Source: a virus. From it: a DNA stretch of 64,000 bases. Where the stretch lies: the IMG/VR virus record IMGVR_UViG_3300036859_000726, positions 1 to 64,000 of that record. One strand, 5' to 3'. The translations under genes and the position numbers were made by a program. Positions 1-6,402 of the stretch are shown here, piece after piece; within the stretch, counting starts at the first letter, position 1, and the number at the start of each line of letters is the position of its first letter. A model generated the notes under the pieces. The model was given only the letters and a program-made list of their open reading frames with translations, was not told the DNA's origin and ran no database searches.

Positions 1-155
1 TTCAACTCCTGCACAGATCCAAAGATCTGCGGCCTAAACATGAACTCAGGATCGTCCAACTGGGCTCGAGCTGCCTGCGCTGCGCGCTGTGCCCGTTCCT
101 CAGCCTCTCGCTCCTCTCTCTCAGCGCATTGTCGCTCGCGCTCCCCTTCACTCAT
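1..155 (-). CDS. 5' part of an unknown gene running off the left edge
   Basis: ATG at 155 lies 5 bases after the stop of the primase-like gene, and the frame stays open for 51 codons to the edge. The first ~35 residues are nearly all Glu, Arg, Gln and Ala, suggesting a charged helix or coiled coil; LDDPEFMFRPQIFGS follows. Being next in the operon after a primase, it could be a replication protein such as the helicase, but no motif in the visible part shows this. Confidence 0.6.
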   Translation of the reverse strand, partial: MSEGERERQCAEREEREAEERAQRAAQAARAQLDDPEFMFRPQIFGSVQEL

Positions 156-160
156 TTCTG

Positions 161-1165
161 TCACGGAATAAGAGTCCTATGGATGTACGCTTCATTAGCG
201 TCCATCAAGTCCTCGGCGGCGAGGACGTCAAGATGATCTGTGAGTACGCGCCATCCACGCCCCTCGCAGTGCCCGTGGAAGCATTTGAAGCTCCCGGTGT
301 AGTCATTTTCGGGCGCAGGTTCTCGAATGTCTGCTCCATCATTCTTGCCGCCTGTATGGTTCGCATACCAAGGGCAAGTAACCTGTCGCCATCCGCCCGC
401 ATTCGGCTCAGCGTTGCGCGGCACAATTCCATACAACTTCGCCAATCGCATATATCGATTGAAGTCTAGGAGTCTTTGCTTGATCGCGTCTGCGTCTCCA
501 GAAACTGGAGGCGGGCGATATTCAAGTCTTGGAATGAGCTCGACCTTGTATGCTCTTGCGAGCTGGTCGATCGTCCAGAGCGGGCCTTCAGCCTTTGTCC
601 AAAGGACACGGAAGTCGCCGCCATACTTCTTCTTGCCGTTGATGAAGCCTGGAACCCGCATCACACGAGTCACGCCCTTCATGCCAGGATCAGCCTCATC
701 CTTGGGGAGCAGAGCCTCATCTACTAACGCATCGAGTAGAGCGTCGATCATAGATTTGCGCGGCTCACCATTCTTGAGCAGGTATATCCACTGCTCATTG
801 CCGGGCGACGTTTCGACGATCCATGTTGGCTCTGCCATTGCTGCGCGCTCTTTCGCAACCTTTGTGCCGACATCGTCGATCATGATGGCGCGGCCAGACT
901 TGAAGAGAACCTTCTGCCTTCTCCATGTATTGTCTGGTGCACGTCCGAATGTGCTAATTGCCACATATCCATTCGTGCGATTTGGGCTGCATGGAAGGTC
1001 GCCGCCAGGTCGCCAAGGTTTTGGTCGCCAAGCGATGTCCTTCGCGTCCGCAGGATCTCCTGGGACGGTTTGCAGGATGAAGCGCTCTTCAGAGGAGCAG
1101 CCGCCAGTAAGAGAGGCGAGCTGCTCGAAGAATCGTAGTGCCGTTTGTTCGTTATTCAATCCCAA
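161..1165 (-). CDS. DNA primase-like protein (AEP / RepB-primase type)
   Basis: Predicted primase-polymerase of the archaeo-eukaryotic (RepB-like) group, making primers for the phage polymerase encoded at 57-60 kb. Visible signs: WIVETSPGNEQWIYLL (a hallmark-like stretch of this group), RVMRVPGFING, and a C-terminal Cys/His segment (CPWYANH, FKCFHGHCEGRGW) like the zinc-binding tails of plasmid and phage primases. At 334 residues it has no helicase domain; the helicase may lie beyond the left edge. There is no ATG near the 5' end: the frame opens with TTG at 1165 or 1159 and the first Met is at about residue 94, so a TTG start is likely. The family call rests on motif reading only. Confidence 0.7.
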   Translation of the reverse strand: MGLNNEQTALRFFEQLASLTGGCSSEERFILQTVPGDPADAKDIAWRPKPWRPGGDLPCSPNRTNGYVAISTFGRAPDNTWRRQKVLFKSGRAIMIDDVGTKVAKERAAMAEPTWIVETSPGNEQWIYLLKNGEPRKSMIDALLDALVDEALLPKDEADPGMKGVTRVMRVPGFINGKKKYGGDFRVLWTKAEGPLWTIDQLARAYKVELIPRLEYRPPPVSGDADAIKQRLLDFNRYMRLAKLYGIVPRNAEPNAGGWRQVTCPWYANHTGGKNDGADIREPAPENDYTGSFKCFHGHCEGRGWRVLTDHLDVLAAEDLMDANEAYIHRTLIP

Positions 1166-1178
1166 CCCCGTTTAAGGC

Positions 1179-1203
1179 GCTCCGTTTGACCACACTACGG
1201 AGC
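1179..1203. repeat. 7-bp inverted repeat between SSB-like and primase-like genes
   Basis: GCTCCGT and ACGGAGC form a perfect 7-bp stem with an 11-nt loop in the 71-bp gap between two minus-strand genes. No T-run follows on the minus strand, so it is not a classic terminator; it may set relative expression or mRNA stability of the downstream primase gene. Confidence 0.4.
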
Positions 1204-1236
1204 AAGAGTGTTAACGCTGGGGACTAACCAGTGGTC

Positions 1237-2130
1237 TTAGAACTTGTCTTTGTCCTCGTCTGAAACGCCAGCAGGGGCGCTATCAGCAGCCTGGGCCAAG
1301 TCAACCTTGACCTCGTTGCTCTTGACTGCGGTGTAGAACGCAGCGCCCATGTCGAAGATGAACTTCGTTGGCACCCGCTCATTCAGCGCAATTGAGATTC
1401 CATACCAACTTCCCTGATCATTCGATTCCTTCACAGTCGTGAGGCGATAGGAGTATGCGAACGTCGGTGCTATGGCCAGAGTTCCACCTGGCATCGGAAT
1501 CGTGCGTTCACGCATCAAGGCGTTGAAGAGCTTCGACTTCTTGATCTGGGTAGAAGTCAACGACAGAAGCACGCGGCTGGGCAGGCTTCCATCATCCTTG
1601 AGGATCAGGCCATAGTGAAGCCGACTGTCAGAGAGGCGATCATTCCGTTTCGGATCGACGGTGCCGTCCTGCGTGAAGTAGTCGCGCCCCTCGAAATTCA
1701 CCAGAAGGTTCTTCTCGCGAGCCTGCGCCACTTCGACCTCGGACATCTCGCCCTTGAAACCGCCGCCACCTGCTCGAGCACCCCATCTCAGTTGCTTTCG
1801 CTCGTAATAGCAGGGCACAAAGAGCAAGCCCTCTCTGCCGCCATAACGCTGGCTGGTGACGCTATTTAGGAATTCGCCCTGCTTTGCGTCAGGAATGAAC
1901 TTCGCGTCGGATTCATCAAGTTCAGGTGACAGAGGCTGTAGCACCTTGAGGAATGGAATCGCGATGTCTTTCGCCGTTTGGGTCTCGGAACCCGCGCCAG
2001 CGTATGCGCTCATGTCGAACACTTCTGGGGCTGCTACTGCTTGTTCGGCTGGTGCTGCCTCCTCTGTCGCTGTCGATGCGACCTGAGCTGCTGGTTTTGC
2101 CGTTGTTGCTGGTTTTGCTGCTGTTGCCAT
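1237..2130 (-). CDS. Single-stranded DNA-binding-like protein (putative)
   Basis: 297 residues. The N-terminal ~35 are Ala/Pro/Thr-rich and probably disordered; the core starts around DIAIPFLKVLQPLSPELDES and continues with QGEFLNSVTSQRYGG. The protein ends DEDKDKF: an acidic tail with a terminal Phe, the type of tip SSB (DDDIPF) and T7 gp2.5 use to bind replication partners. Phage proteins of this general layout beside primase genes are often called ssDNA-binding. That role is inferred from the tail and context; no OB fold can be recognised by eye. It sits between an unknown gene and the primase-like gene on the same strand. Confidence 0.45.
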   Translation of the reverse strand: MATAAKPATTAKPAAQVASTATEEAAPAEQAVAAPEVFDMSAYAGAGSETQTAKDIAIPFLKVLQPLSPELDESDAKFIPDAKQGEFLNSVTSQRYGGREGLLFVPCYYERKQLRWGARAGGGGFKGEMSEVEVAQAREKNLLVNFEGRDYFTQDGTVDPKRNDRLSDSRLHYGLILKDDGSLPSRVLLSLTSTQIKKSKLFNALMRERTIPMPGGTLAIAPTFAYSYRLTTVKESNDQGSWYGISIALNERVPTKFIFDMGAAFYTAVKSNEVKVDLAQAADSAPAGVSDEDKDKF

Positions 2131-2185
2131 CTCATATCTCCTTGTTGACAGCTGATGGTAGCGGCGCTGTCTTCCCGCGAGAAAC

Positions 2186-2722
2186 TTACTTTGACTTCTT
2201 GATTCTTGTTATCTTGGCTGCGTCATAAACGTGGGTCGCGAACAATTCTGCAGGTGGAACGACACCTTTCGAGATGCTCTCTTTGGCCCAACTCTTGAGC
2301 GTGGACGGATGAACCGACATTTTGATTTCAGTCTCGAAGCCTTCATCTTCGAGAGCTTTCTTCGCCTTCTCTGCCAGTTCGTATTCACCGGCAGAGAACA
2401 AAGATTTGACCTCAGTCTTGACGATCTCCGCGGCGCCATTCTCTGCAAGCCAGGTATATGCGTCACCACGACGCTCTTCAGGGATGCTGATCGAGACGCC
2501 AGACTGCAGACTAACCTTGAGGTCGCCGCGAGTCACCTCGTTCAATCCGAGTTCGTGGAGGAGATTTGGAAGATCGGTCTGGAGGACCTTGATCTGGACG
2601 CTCTTCTGATGGTCGAGCTGTGCATTGAGATCGTCGATTCTTGACTGAAGTTCGTCAGCAAATTTGACGAGTTGGTCAAGACGTTGTCCAGGATTACTGG
2701 CGGTAGAAATTGATTCAGTCAT
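2186..2722 (-). CDS. Conserved-looking phage protein of unknown function, N-terminal coiled coil
   Basis: First gene of the leftward operon, start ATG at 2722, about 120 bp from the nearer minus-strand promoter. 178 residues: residues ~10-50 are heptad-like (RLDQLVKFADELQSRIDD), followed by an alpha/beta part and a basic C-terminus (ITRIKKSK). Its place before the SSB-like and primase-like genes suggests a replication accessory role; I do not recognise the family. Confidence 0.75.
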   Translation of the reverse strand: MTESISTASNPGQRLDQLVKFADELQSRIDDLNAQLDHQKSVQIKVLQTDLPNLLHELGLNEVTRGDLKVSLQSGVSISIPEERRGDAYTWLAENGAAEIVKTEVKSLFSAGEYELAEKAKKALEDEGFETEIKMSVHPSTLKSWAKESISKGVVPPAELFATHVYDAAKITRIKKSK

Positions 2723-2843
2723 CAGGCAGCCTCCTGGGCTATCTCGGTGTTGACCTTGTTAATTTACCTTAATATTGACGCAGACGGCTGCTGGTTTTTC
2801 AAATTCCATCAGTCTGACGTAGGCTTTAACTTTCGAGCGCGTA

Positions 2844-2872
2844 AGTATACGCCTACGCAGGCTTGACGTAAA
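2844..2872 (-). promoter_or_regulatory. Minus-strand sigma70-like promoter, inner copy
   Basis: On the minus strand TTTACG (2867-2872) and TATACT (2844-2849) are separated by exactly 17 bases. It points at the gene starting at 2722. The spacer ends GCGTAGGCG, almost the same as in the promoter at 16359-16387. Confidence 0.65.
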
Positions 2873-2932
2873 GCTGAGTTTTACGCGCCGGGACCCCTTA
2901 TAAAGGATCGCGCGCGCTCGCGTATACGCCTA
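2845..2932. repeat. 11-bp direct repeat GTATACGCCTA in the divergent control region
   Basis: GTATACGCCTA occurs at 2845-2855 and 2922-2932, 77 bp apart. Each copy covers the -10 box of one of the two minus-strand promoters, so it reflects a duplicated promoter or a shared regulator site. Confidence 0.6.
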
Positions 2933-2949
2933 TTCGGGCGCATAGTAAA
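2921..2949 (-). promoter_or_regulatory. Minus-strand sigma70-like promoter, outer copy
   Basis: On the minus strand TTTACT (2944-2949), 17-base spacer, TATACG (2921-2926). In tandem with the promoter at 2844-2872; both would drive the leftward replication genes. Confidence 0.6.
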
Positions 2950-2972
2950 GTAGTTTTGGCTGCAAGGGCGAT

Positions 2973-3001
2973 AGCTTTATGCGTCCGAGGCGGGCTATAG
3001 T
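2973..3001 (+). promoter_or_regulatory. Candidate plus-strand early promoter
   Basis: TATAGT at 2996-3001 with a weak -35 (AGCTTT, 2973-2978) 17 bases upstream. The GC-rich spacer ATGCGTCCGAGGCGGGC is close to the one before the promoter at 5717-5722. It lies 26 bp before the first early gene. The -35 match is poor. Confidence 0.45.
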
Positions 3002-3027
3002 TGGAGCATTAACGGAGGAGACTGACT

Positions 3028-3240
3028 ATGGCGTTTTGCTGCACACCGGAATGTGATACAGAAATCAAGCCTGGCTCAAAGCTGGACCATTGCACCAACT
3101 GTCGCGCGAGCATGGGTATGTGGAAACGTCGCGGCATCCGCGCGATCCTCGCTCGTCGTTCCAGGCTCAAGAAGTACGACAGTCGCATGGAGATGCTGGT
3201 CGGGCCAAAAGTCGTGAAGGCTAAGGCGAAGCAGGCATGA
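3028..3240 (+). CDS. Small zinc-finger-like basic protein
   Basis: First plus-strand early gene, with ribosome site GGAGGAG at 3014-3020. 70 residues: Cys pairs at the N-terminus (CCTPEC and CTNC, about 16 residues apart) suggest a zinc ribbon; the rest is very basic (WKRRGIRAILARRSRLKK), fitting nucleic-acid binding. The stop overlaps the next gene's start. No specific function is recognisable; a first-expressed small regulator or host-takeover protein is plausible. Confidence 0.75.
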   Translation: MAFCCTPECDTEIKPGSKLDHCTNCRASMGMWKRRGIRAILARRSRLKKYDSRMEMLVGPKVVKAKAKQA

Positions 3241-3488
3241 CCAAGAGCACAAAAGCCAAGATGCGCAAGGGTGCGTGGTCGCCTGAAGCCAGAGCCAAGG
3301 CTGCGGCAACTCGTGCTATCACAATGGCTCGGAAGGCAAACATGGTTCCGAACACGCAGGATGCGATGGCATACTTGCTGAAAGTCGAGTCGGCGATCAT
3401 CAAGAAATACGCAAAGGGCGCGAAACGCATTGAAGCCGCAGACACGCTGTCGATGCTCGCTCTCCACGCCCTGCGCGGCGAGATATGA
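3237..3488 (+). CDS. Small basic protein, unknown
   Basis: 83 residues, start overlapping the previous stop. Lys/Arg/Ala-rich N-terminal half (KMRKGAWSPEARAKAAATR, reminiscent of AT-hook-like or DNA-binding tails), then an amphipathic helical C-terminal half. No family recognised. Confidence 0.7.
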   Translation: MTKSTKAKMRKGAWSPEARAKAAATRAITMARKANMVPNTQDAMAYLLKVESAIIKKYAKGAKRIEAADTLSMLALHALRGEI

Positions 3489-3652
3489 TCGGCAAGCATT
3501 GCGGAGTGCGCCTCATTCGCACAACGACTGATTATGTCGGTCATGCAGGCAAACTTCACAAGTGGAAGTGCGGAGTCTGTGGCGCCAAATTCGAGCAAAA
3601 GACAAGGCGCAAAGGCATCAAGAATGTTCGAAAGGCGAAAACCTCATATTAG
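3485..3652 (+). CDS. 55-residue zinc-ribbon protein
   Basis: ATG at 3485 overlaps the previous TGA (ATGA), the usual coupling here. The protein has a CX2C pair in KWKCGVCGAKFEQKTRRKG and a basic tail; an earlier Cys and His (KHC) could complete a site. Small nucleic-acid-binding protein by composition; role unknown. Confidence 0.65.
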   Translation: MIGKHCGVRLIRTTTDYVGHAGKLHKWKCGVCGAKFEQKTRRKGIKNVRKAKTSY

Positions 3653-3797
3653 ATTGTTTCACAAACGACCCAACGGAGGCGCTTGGATCGCGATTATAAG
3701 TTGGGGAAAGAAACGCGAATGGTCATCAATACAGGTCACAGTTGGCCTGTATGCTGATATTCGAGATTTGTATTCTGCGGTTGAGAGACTACCATGA
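3624..3797 (+). CDS. Small hypothetical protein
   Basis: 57 residues from ATG 3624, starting inside the end of the zinc-ribbon gene (29-bp overlap), or fewer if TTG at 3654 is used. Contains GGAWIAIISWGKKREW followed by an acidic helix, the pattern of very small phage proteins with a single beta hairpin. The stop is shared with the next start (ATGA), which supports translation up to here. Confidence 0.55.
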   Translation: MFERRKPHIRLFHKRPNGGAWIAIISWGKKREWSSIQVTVGLYADIRDLYSAVERLP

Positions 3798-3958
3798 AAG
3801 ATGAGAAGCCCTGGCTGAACGGCAAACCCTACTATTGCGAGAGTTGCGGACTCGGTGGTGGAGAGGTGCAGGCTTGCGAGGATGGTCCTTGCGAAATGGA
3901 ATCTGAAGAAAAGGCAATGGCCAGGAAACTTGAACATGAAAGCAGGAAGCCGAGATGA
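3794..3958 (+). CDS. 54-residue zinc-finger protein
   Basis: ATGA overlap with the gene before and after. Cys pattern CX2C then CX4C (YYCESCG, ACEDGPC) makes a compact zinc site in the first 35 residues, followed by a charged helix (MESEEKAMARKLEHES). Unknown function; one of at least six Cys-pair proteins in this early region. Confidence 0.7.
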   Translation: MKDEKPWLNGKPYYCESCGLGGGEVQACEDGPCEMESEEKAMARKLEHESRKPR

Positions 3959-4467
3959 CTGAAGAGCTCGCTGAACCTCGAAAGGTTCGCCTCTCCCGTC
4001 AATCGATTAGCGGCATTCCTGCAGCTGCGTTGCTCGCTTGGTATAACAAGCATGCGGGCATGGGCTTCGATATTCCAGCTGGTCGTTGGACGCGCTCCGA
4101 GCTGCAATCCAGATGCATGAACCTCCTAGATGAGAACGGCTACTTGCGCTGGGCTACGCCAAACGGCGGGAAGCGCAAAGTCTTGCCAATGGTCACCATT
4201 CCTGACGATATGGAAATGGAGAGAATGTCAGACGCAGACGTTGCATTGGCTGCAACGGGGCGCGGCGTATATAAGGTCACGTTTGATGGTGCAACATACT
4301 CATCACCTCGCGCGGCACTGAACGCCGCGGGTCTGCTTGAGGTGAAGGGAGGCAAACTCCGCAGAGCAATGCGTGAGGCCAAAGGTGCACCATTTGTGTT
4401 CATGGGCAAGAACTTCAAGCAAGAAGACTATGACCCAGAGCTCCATCATACAAAGGAAGATGACTGA
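3955..4467 (+). CDS. Two-part protein with a C-terminal 'SPRxAL' domain (family member A)
   Basis: 170 residues. Residues ~1-100 are unique (LSRQSISGIPAAALLAWYN, WTRSELQSRCMNLLDENGY). Residues ~103-160 hold a domain also found alone at 4630-4989 and 18858-19148: Y-x-V-x-(Y/F)-x-G-x3-Y-x-SPR-x-AL-x-AAGL-x3-KG-x2-(L/V)R. Domain function is unknown; its small size and basic helix would suit DNA or protein binding. The N-terminal extension makes this copy a possible effector or regulator version. Start overlaps the previous stop (ATGA). Confidence 0.75.
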   Translation: MTEELAEPRKVRLSRQSISGIPAAALLAWYNKHAGMGFDIPAGRWTRSELQSRCMNLLDENGYLRWATPNGGKRKVLPMVTIPDDMEMERMSDADVALAATGRGVYKVTFDGATYSSPRAALNAAGLLEVKGGKLRRAMREAKGAPFVFMGKNFKQEDYDPELHHTKEDD

Positions 4468-4514
4468 TGCAGTTTGGCCCCTGCAAAACGGTGCCAACGC
4501 AGGTCAGAAACCGC

Positions 4515-4543
4515 TTTACCTGCGTCGTAGGCCAGGGTATAGT
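4515..4543 (+). promoter_or_regulatory. Promoter of family member B gene
   Basis: TTTACC (4515-4520), 17 bases, TATAGT (4538-4543), about 85 bp before the ATG at 4630. The 4468-4629 gap has no convincing gene of its own: the frame opening at 4467 runs on through the 4630 gene in another phase. Confidence 0.65.
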
Positions 4544-4629
4544 CAATCCACTGGTACGGCGAGCGGAGTTTAGGTCGCCAACCGGGATTGTCTCAACTAC
4601 CGAGTCAAACGACTCAAAGGAAGTGTATC

Positions 4630-4989
4630 ATGGCGAAGAAGAACAAGCCCCAGGCCGAAGCGCCTGTGGAAGCGGAAGTGGCCGAAACTGCACCGACCGA
4701 GGGTGTGGAAGTGCTGGACGACAAGGGCGAGAAGGCTCCCCGCGTCGTGACGCGCTACGGCGTCGAATACGACGGCAACGAGTACACCTCGCCGCGCAAG
4801 GCTCTGGATGCCGCCGGTCTGACCGCCGTCAAGGGCTCGCGTCTGCGTGCTCGCTTCAAGAAGGCCGGCAACGTGGTCGGCACCGAAGTCGAGTACGAGG
4901 GCAAGAAGTTCAAGTACATCGAGGTGCCTGCATCGGCCGAAGTCGACAACGACGAGACCGACGAGCCGGAGGAGACCAACGAAGACTGA
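4630..4989 (+). CDS. Highly expressed small 'SPRKALDAAGL' protein (family member B)
   Basis: 119 residues: acidic Ala/Pro/Glu-rich arm (1-38), conserved domain (~39-95, with YTSPRKALDAAGL and VGTEVEYEGKKFKY), acidic tail ending in Glu/Asp-rich residues. The third codon position is almost always G or C, unlike the genes around it, as expected of a very highly expressed gene (the capsid gene shows the same habit). It has its own promoter, good spacing from AAGGAAG to the ATG, and a strong terminator, so it forms a single-gene unit. An abundant nucleoid-type or sponge-like protein is one guess; the function is not known. Confidence 0.85.
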   Translation: MAKKNKPQAEAPVEAEVAETAPTEGVEVLDDKGEKAPRVVTRYGVEYDGNEYTSPRKALDAAGLTAVKGSRLRARFKKAGNVVGTEVEYEGKKFKYIEVPASAEVDNDETDEPEETNED

Positions 4990-5019
4990 GCGCACTGAGC
5001 TCAGCCCTTGTGGTACTGG

Positions 5020-5053
5020 AAGGGCGCGTCGGTATTGGCGCGCCCTTTCTTTT
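5020..5053 (+). terminator. Rho-independent terminator
   Basis: AAGGGCGCG (5020-5028) and CGCGCCCTT (5039-5047) make a perfect 9-bp stem with a 10-nt loop, followed by TCTTTT. It ends the highly expressed gene at 4630-4989; the next gene's ribosome site begins just after it. Confidence 0.85.
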
Positions 5054-5067
5054 GGACAGGAGTAATC

Positions 5068-5361
5068 ATGAACAAGTCAAGATCGAAATGGGAAATTGTC
5101 AGCGTCGGCCTGAACAACGGAGCTGATCTGGTCCTCATTCGTGACCTCGATCAAGGTCTGAGCGTCACTAATGACGCAGAGAATGTTGTTCAAGATTTGC
5201 TCGAATGGCGTAAGAGAGAGTTCACAGATCACGGCATGAACCTCGACCGCAGGATGGTGATTCACTACATCGACACGATGGGCGAGCGTGCTGAACTCAT
5301 GCATGACGGTGTTGCATTCATGGGCTTCAAGATGATTGACCAAGAACACGAGGAGGGGTGA
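5068..5361 (+). CDS. Hypothetical protein
   Basis: 97 residues; ATG 5068 chosen because AGGAG lies 7 bases upstream, just past the terminator. Mixed alpha/beta composition with an acidic end (MIDQEHEEG). No family recognised. Its stop overlaps the next start. Confidence 0.75.
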   Translation: MNKSRSKWEIVSVGLNNGADLVLIRDLDQGLSVTNDAENVVQDLLEWRKREFTDHGMNLDRRMVIHYIDTMGERAELMHDGVAFMGFKMIDQEHEEG

Positions 5362-5678
5362 TGGGCGGCAGAATACCGAAGAGAGCACAGCGAGAAATCG
5401 ACAAAGCAAACATAGCTTCAGCTGCGCGGCGCACTAAGCACCTGGATGCTATTGCCAACGTTCCTGTGCCGCGAGTGATGGACAGCAACACACCTCGCAA
5501 CATCATGAATCTGCATGAAGTCTACTTCAACGATGAATTGCAGATGCTGTGCACCGTTGCTGACGTGAATGCTGGTTGCATCATTCGCTGGAACAAGGGC
5601 AAGGGAAATCATCCTGCCAAGGATGCAGAGCTCGAGCGCCTGTTCGGCAAGGTGGAGATCAGGCGCAAACGTCTCTGA
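5361..5678 (+). CDS. Hypothetical protein
   Basis: 105 residues from ATG 5361 (TGATG overlap with the previous stop; AGGAGG upstream; GTG 5358 also possible). Basic at both ends (RIPKRAQREIDK, EIRRKRL), with a middle part EVYFNDELQMLCTVADVN. Nothing recognisable. Confidence 0.7.
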   Translation: MGGRIPKRAQREIDKANIASAARRTKHLDAIANVPVPRVMDSNTPRNIMNLHEVYFNDELQMLCTVADVNAGCIIRWNKGKGNHPAKDAELERLFGKVEIRRKRL

Positions 5679-5687
5679 CCCTCGAAA

Positions 5688-5722
5688 AGCGCCATACGTA
5701 TGCGCTCCGGGCGGGCGATACT
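5688..5722 (+). promoter_or_regulatory. Palindrome and candidate promoter
   Basis: CATACGTATG (5693-5702) is a perfect 10-bp palindrome, extended to AGCG...CGCT with a one-base bulge: operator-like. GATACT (5717-5722) could be a -10, with CATACG 18 bases upstream as a -35-like box; CATACG with TATAAT recurs at 10202-10230. The 65-bp gap is otherwise empty. Confidence 0.5.
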
Positions 5723-5746
5723 AGCTGCAGGTAACGGGAGACCTTG

Positions 5747-6208
5747 ATGCCAAAAGCAAAACTACCACCAGACGCATCGTTCCACGCCTTTCAAGAATTC
5801 GACATCAAGAGGCTAGAGCAGGCAGAAACCAACGATTGTGCAGTGCGCGCAGTCTCTGCGGCGACCAAGATCCCTTATGAAGAAGTGCTGCTATGCTTCA
5901 AGCTATGCGGCAGGCGCTCTCGAAAGAGCACGCAGACCAACATAACGTGGGCTGTCCTTCAGCAATTCGGCTACAGCTACACGGCTGTATGCCTATCTGA
6001 CTTCAACCCTCCGTCGAGGGCTGCTCGCGGCAAGCACGGCATAACAAGCCACCACCCTGATCGCTTCCCGCATATGTGGAAGGGCAAGGGCACATTCCTG
6101 TGCTTCAGCCAGGGGCACGTCTGGGCAGTTGTTGACGGCACCGTCATTGACTGGAGCCGCGGCAAGTCTCTGCGCGTCAGACACATCGCGAGGATCGAGA
6201 AGCTATGA
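5747..6208 (+). CDS. Papain/C39-like cysteine-protease-fold protein (putative)
   Basis: 153 residues from ATG 5747 (GGGAG 6 bases upstream; TTG 5744 less likely). NDCAVRAVSAAT near residue 31 places a Cys at the head of a helix, and SQGHVWAVVDGTVIDW near 118-133 places a His in a beta strand followed by an Asp. This is the Cys...His...Asp order of papain-like and C39-like peptidases and their relatives. Whether it cleaves anything is unknown; such proteins could process phage or host proteins early. First gene of an operon with the KOW-like protein and the GHKL ATPase. Confidence 0.5.
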   Translation: MPKAKLPPDASFHAFQEFDIKRLEQAETNDCAVRAVSAATKIPYEEVLLCFKLCGRRSRKSTQTNITWAVLQQFGYSYTAVCLSDFNPPSRAARGKHGITSHHPDRFPHMWKGKGTFLCFSQGHVWAVVDGTVIDWSRGKSLRVRHIARIEKL

Positions 6209-6402
6209 AAGAACACGATCGCGTTCGCATCAAGTCTGGCCGCCTCAAGGGTTGCAAGGGCGACATCCTCGAGATCGTTGCAGATGAAGACATGGAGGCA
6301 TATCGCGTTGCGCTCGTTGAAGTCACGCCTGAAGCCCACACCCGCGGATATCGCGTTGAGGACAGCGTCGACATGGATCGTCATGAACTGGAGCCAACGT
6401 GA
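6205..6402 (+). CDS. Small SH3/KOW-like protein
   Basis: 65 residues, ATGA-coupled on both sides. KEHDRVRIKSGRLKGCKGDILEI resembles a KOW/SH3-like barrel (basic strand, Gly-rich turn, hydrophobic strand), common in nucleic-acid or ribosome contacts. Tentative; sits between the protease-like and ATPase genes. Confidence 0.6.
   Translation: MKEHDRVRIKSGRLKGCKGDILEIVADEDMEAYRVALVEVTPEAHTRGYRVEDSVDMDRHELEPT

Noticed and set aside
1179-1203. Intrinsic terminator between the SSB-like and primase-like genes
   Set aside because: A good stem, but no T-run on the minus strand.
4467-5126. 219-codon open frame overlapping the 4630 gene
   Set aside because: It is a phase shadow of the highly biased 4630-4989 gene; its translation is Arg/Gly/Ser-rich and unstructured after the first 40 codons.
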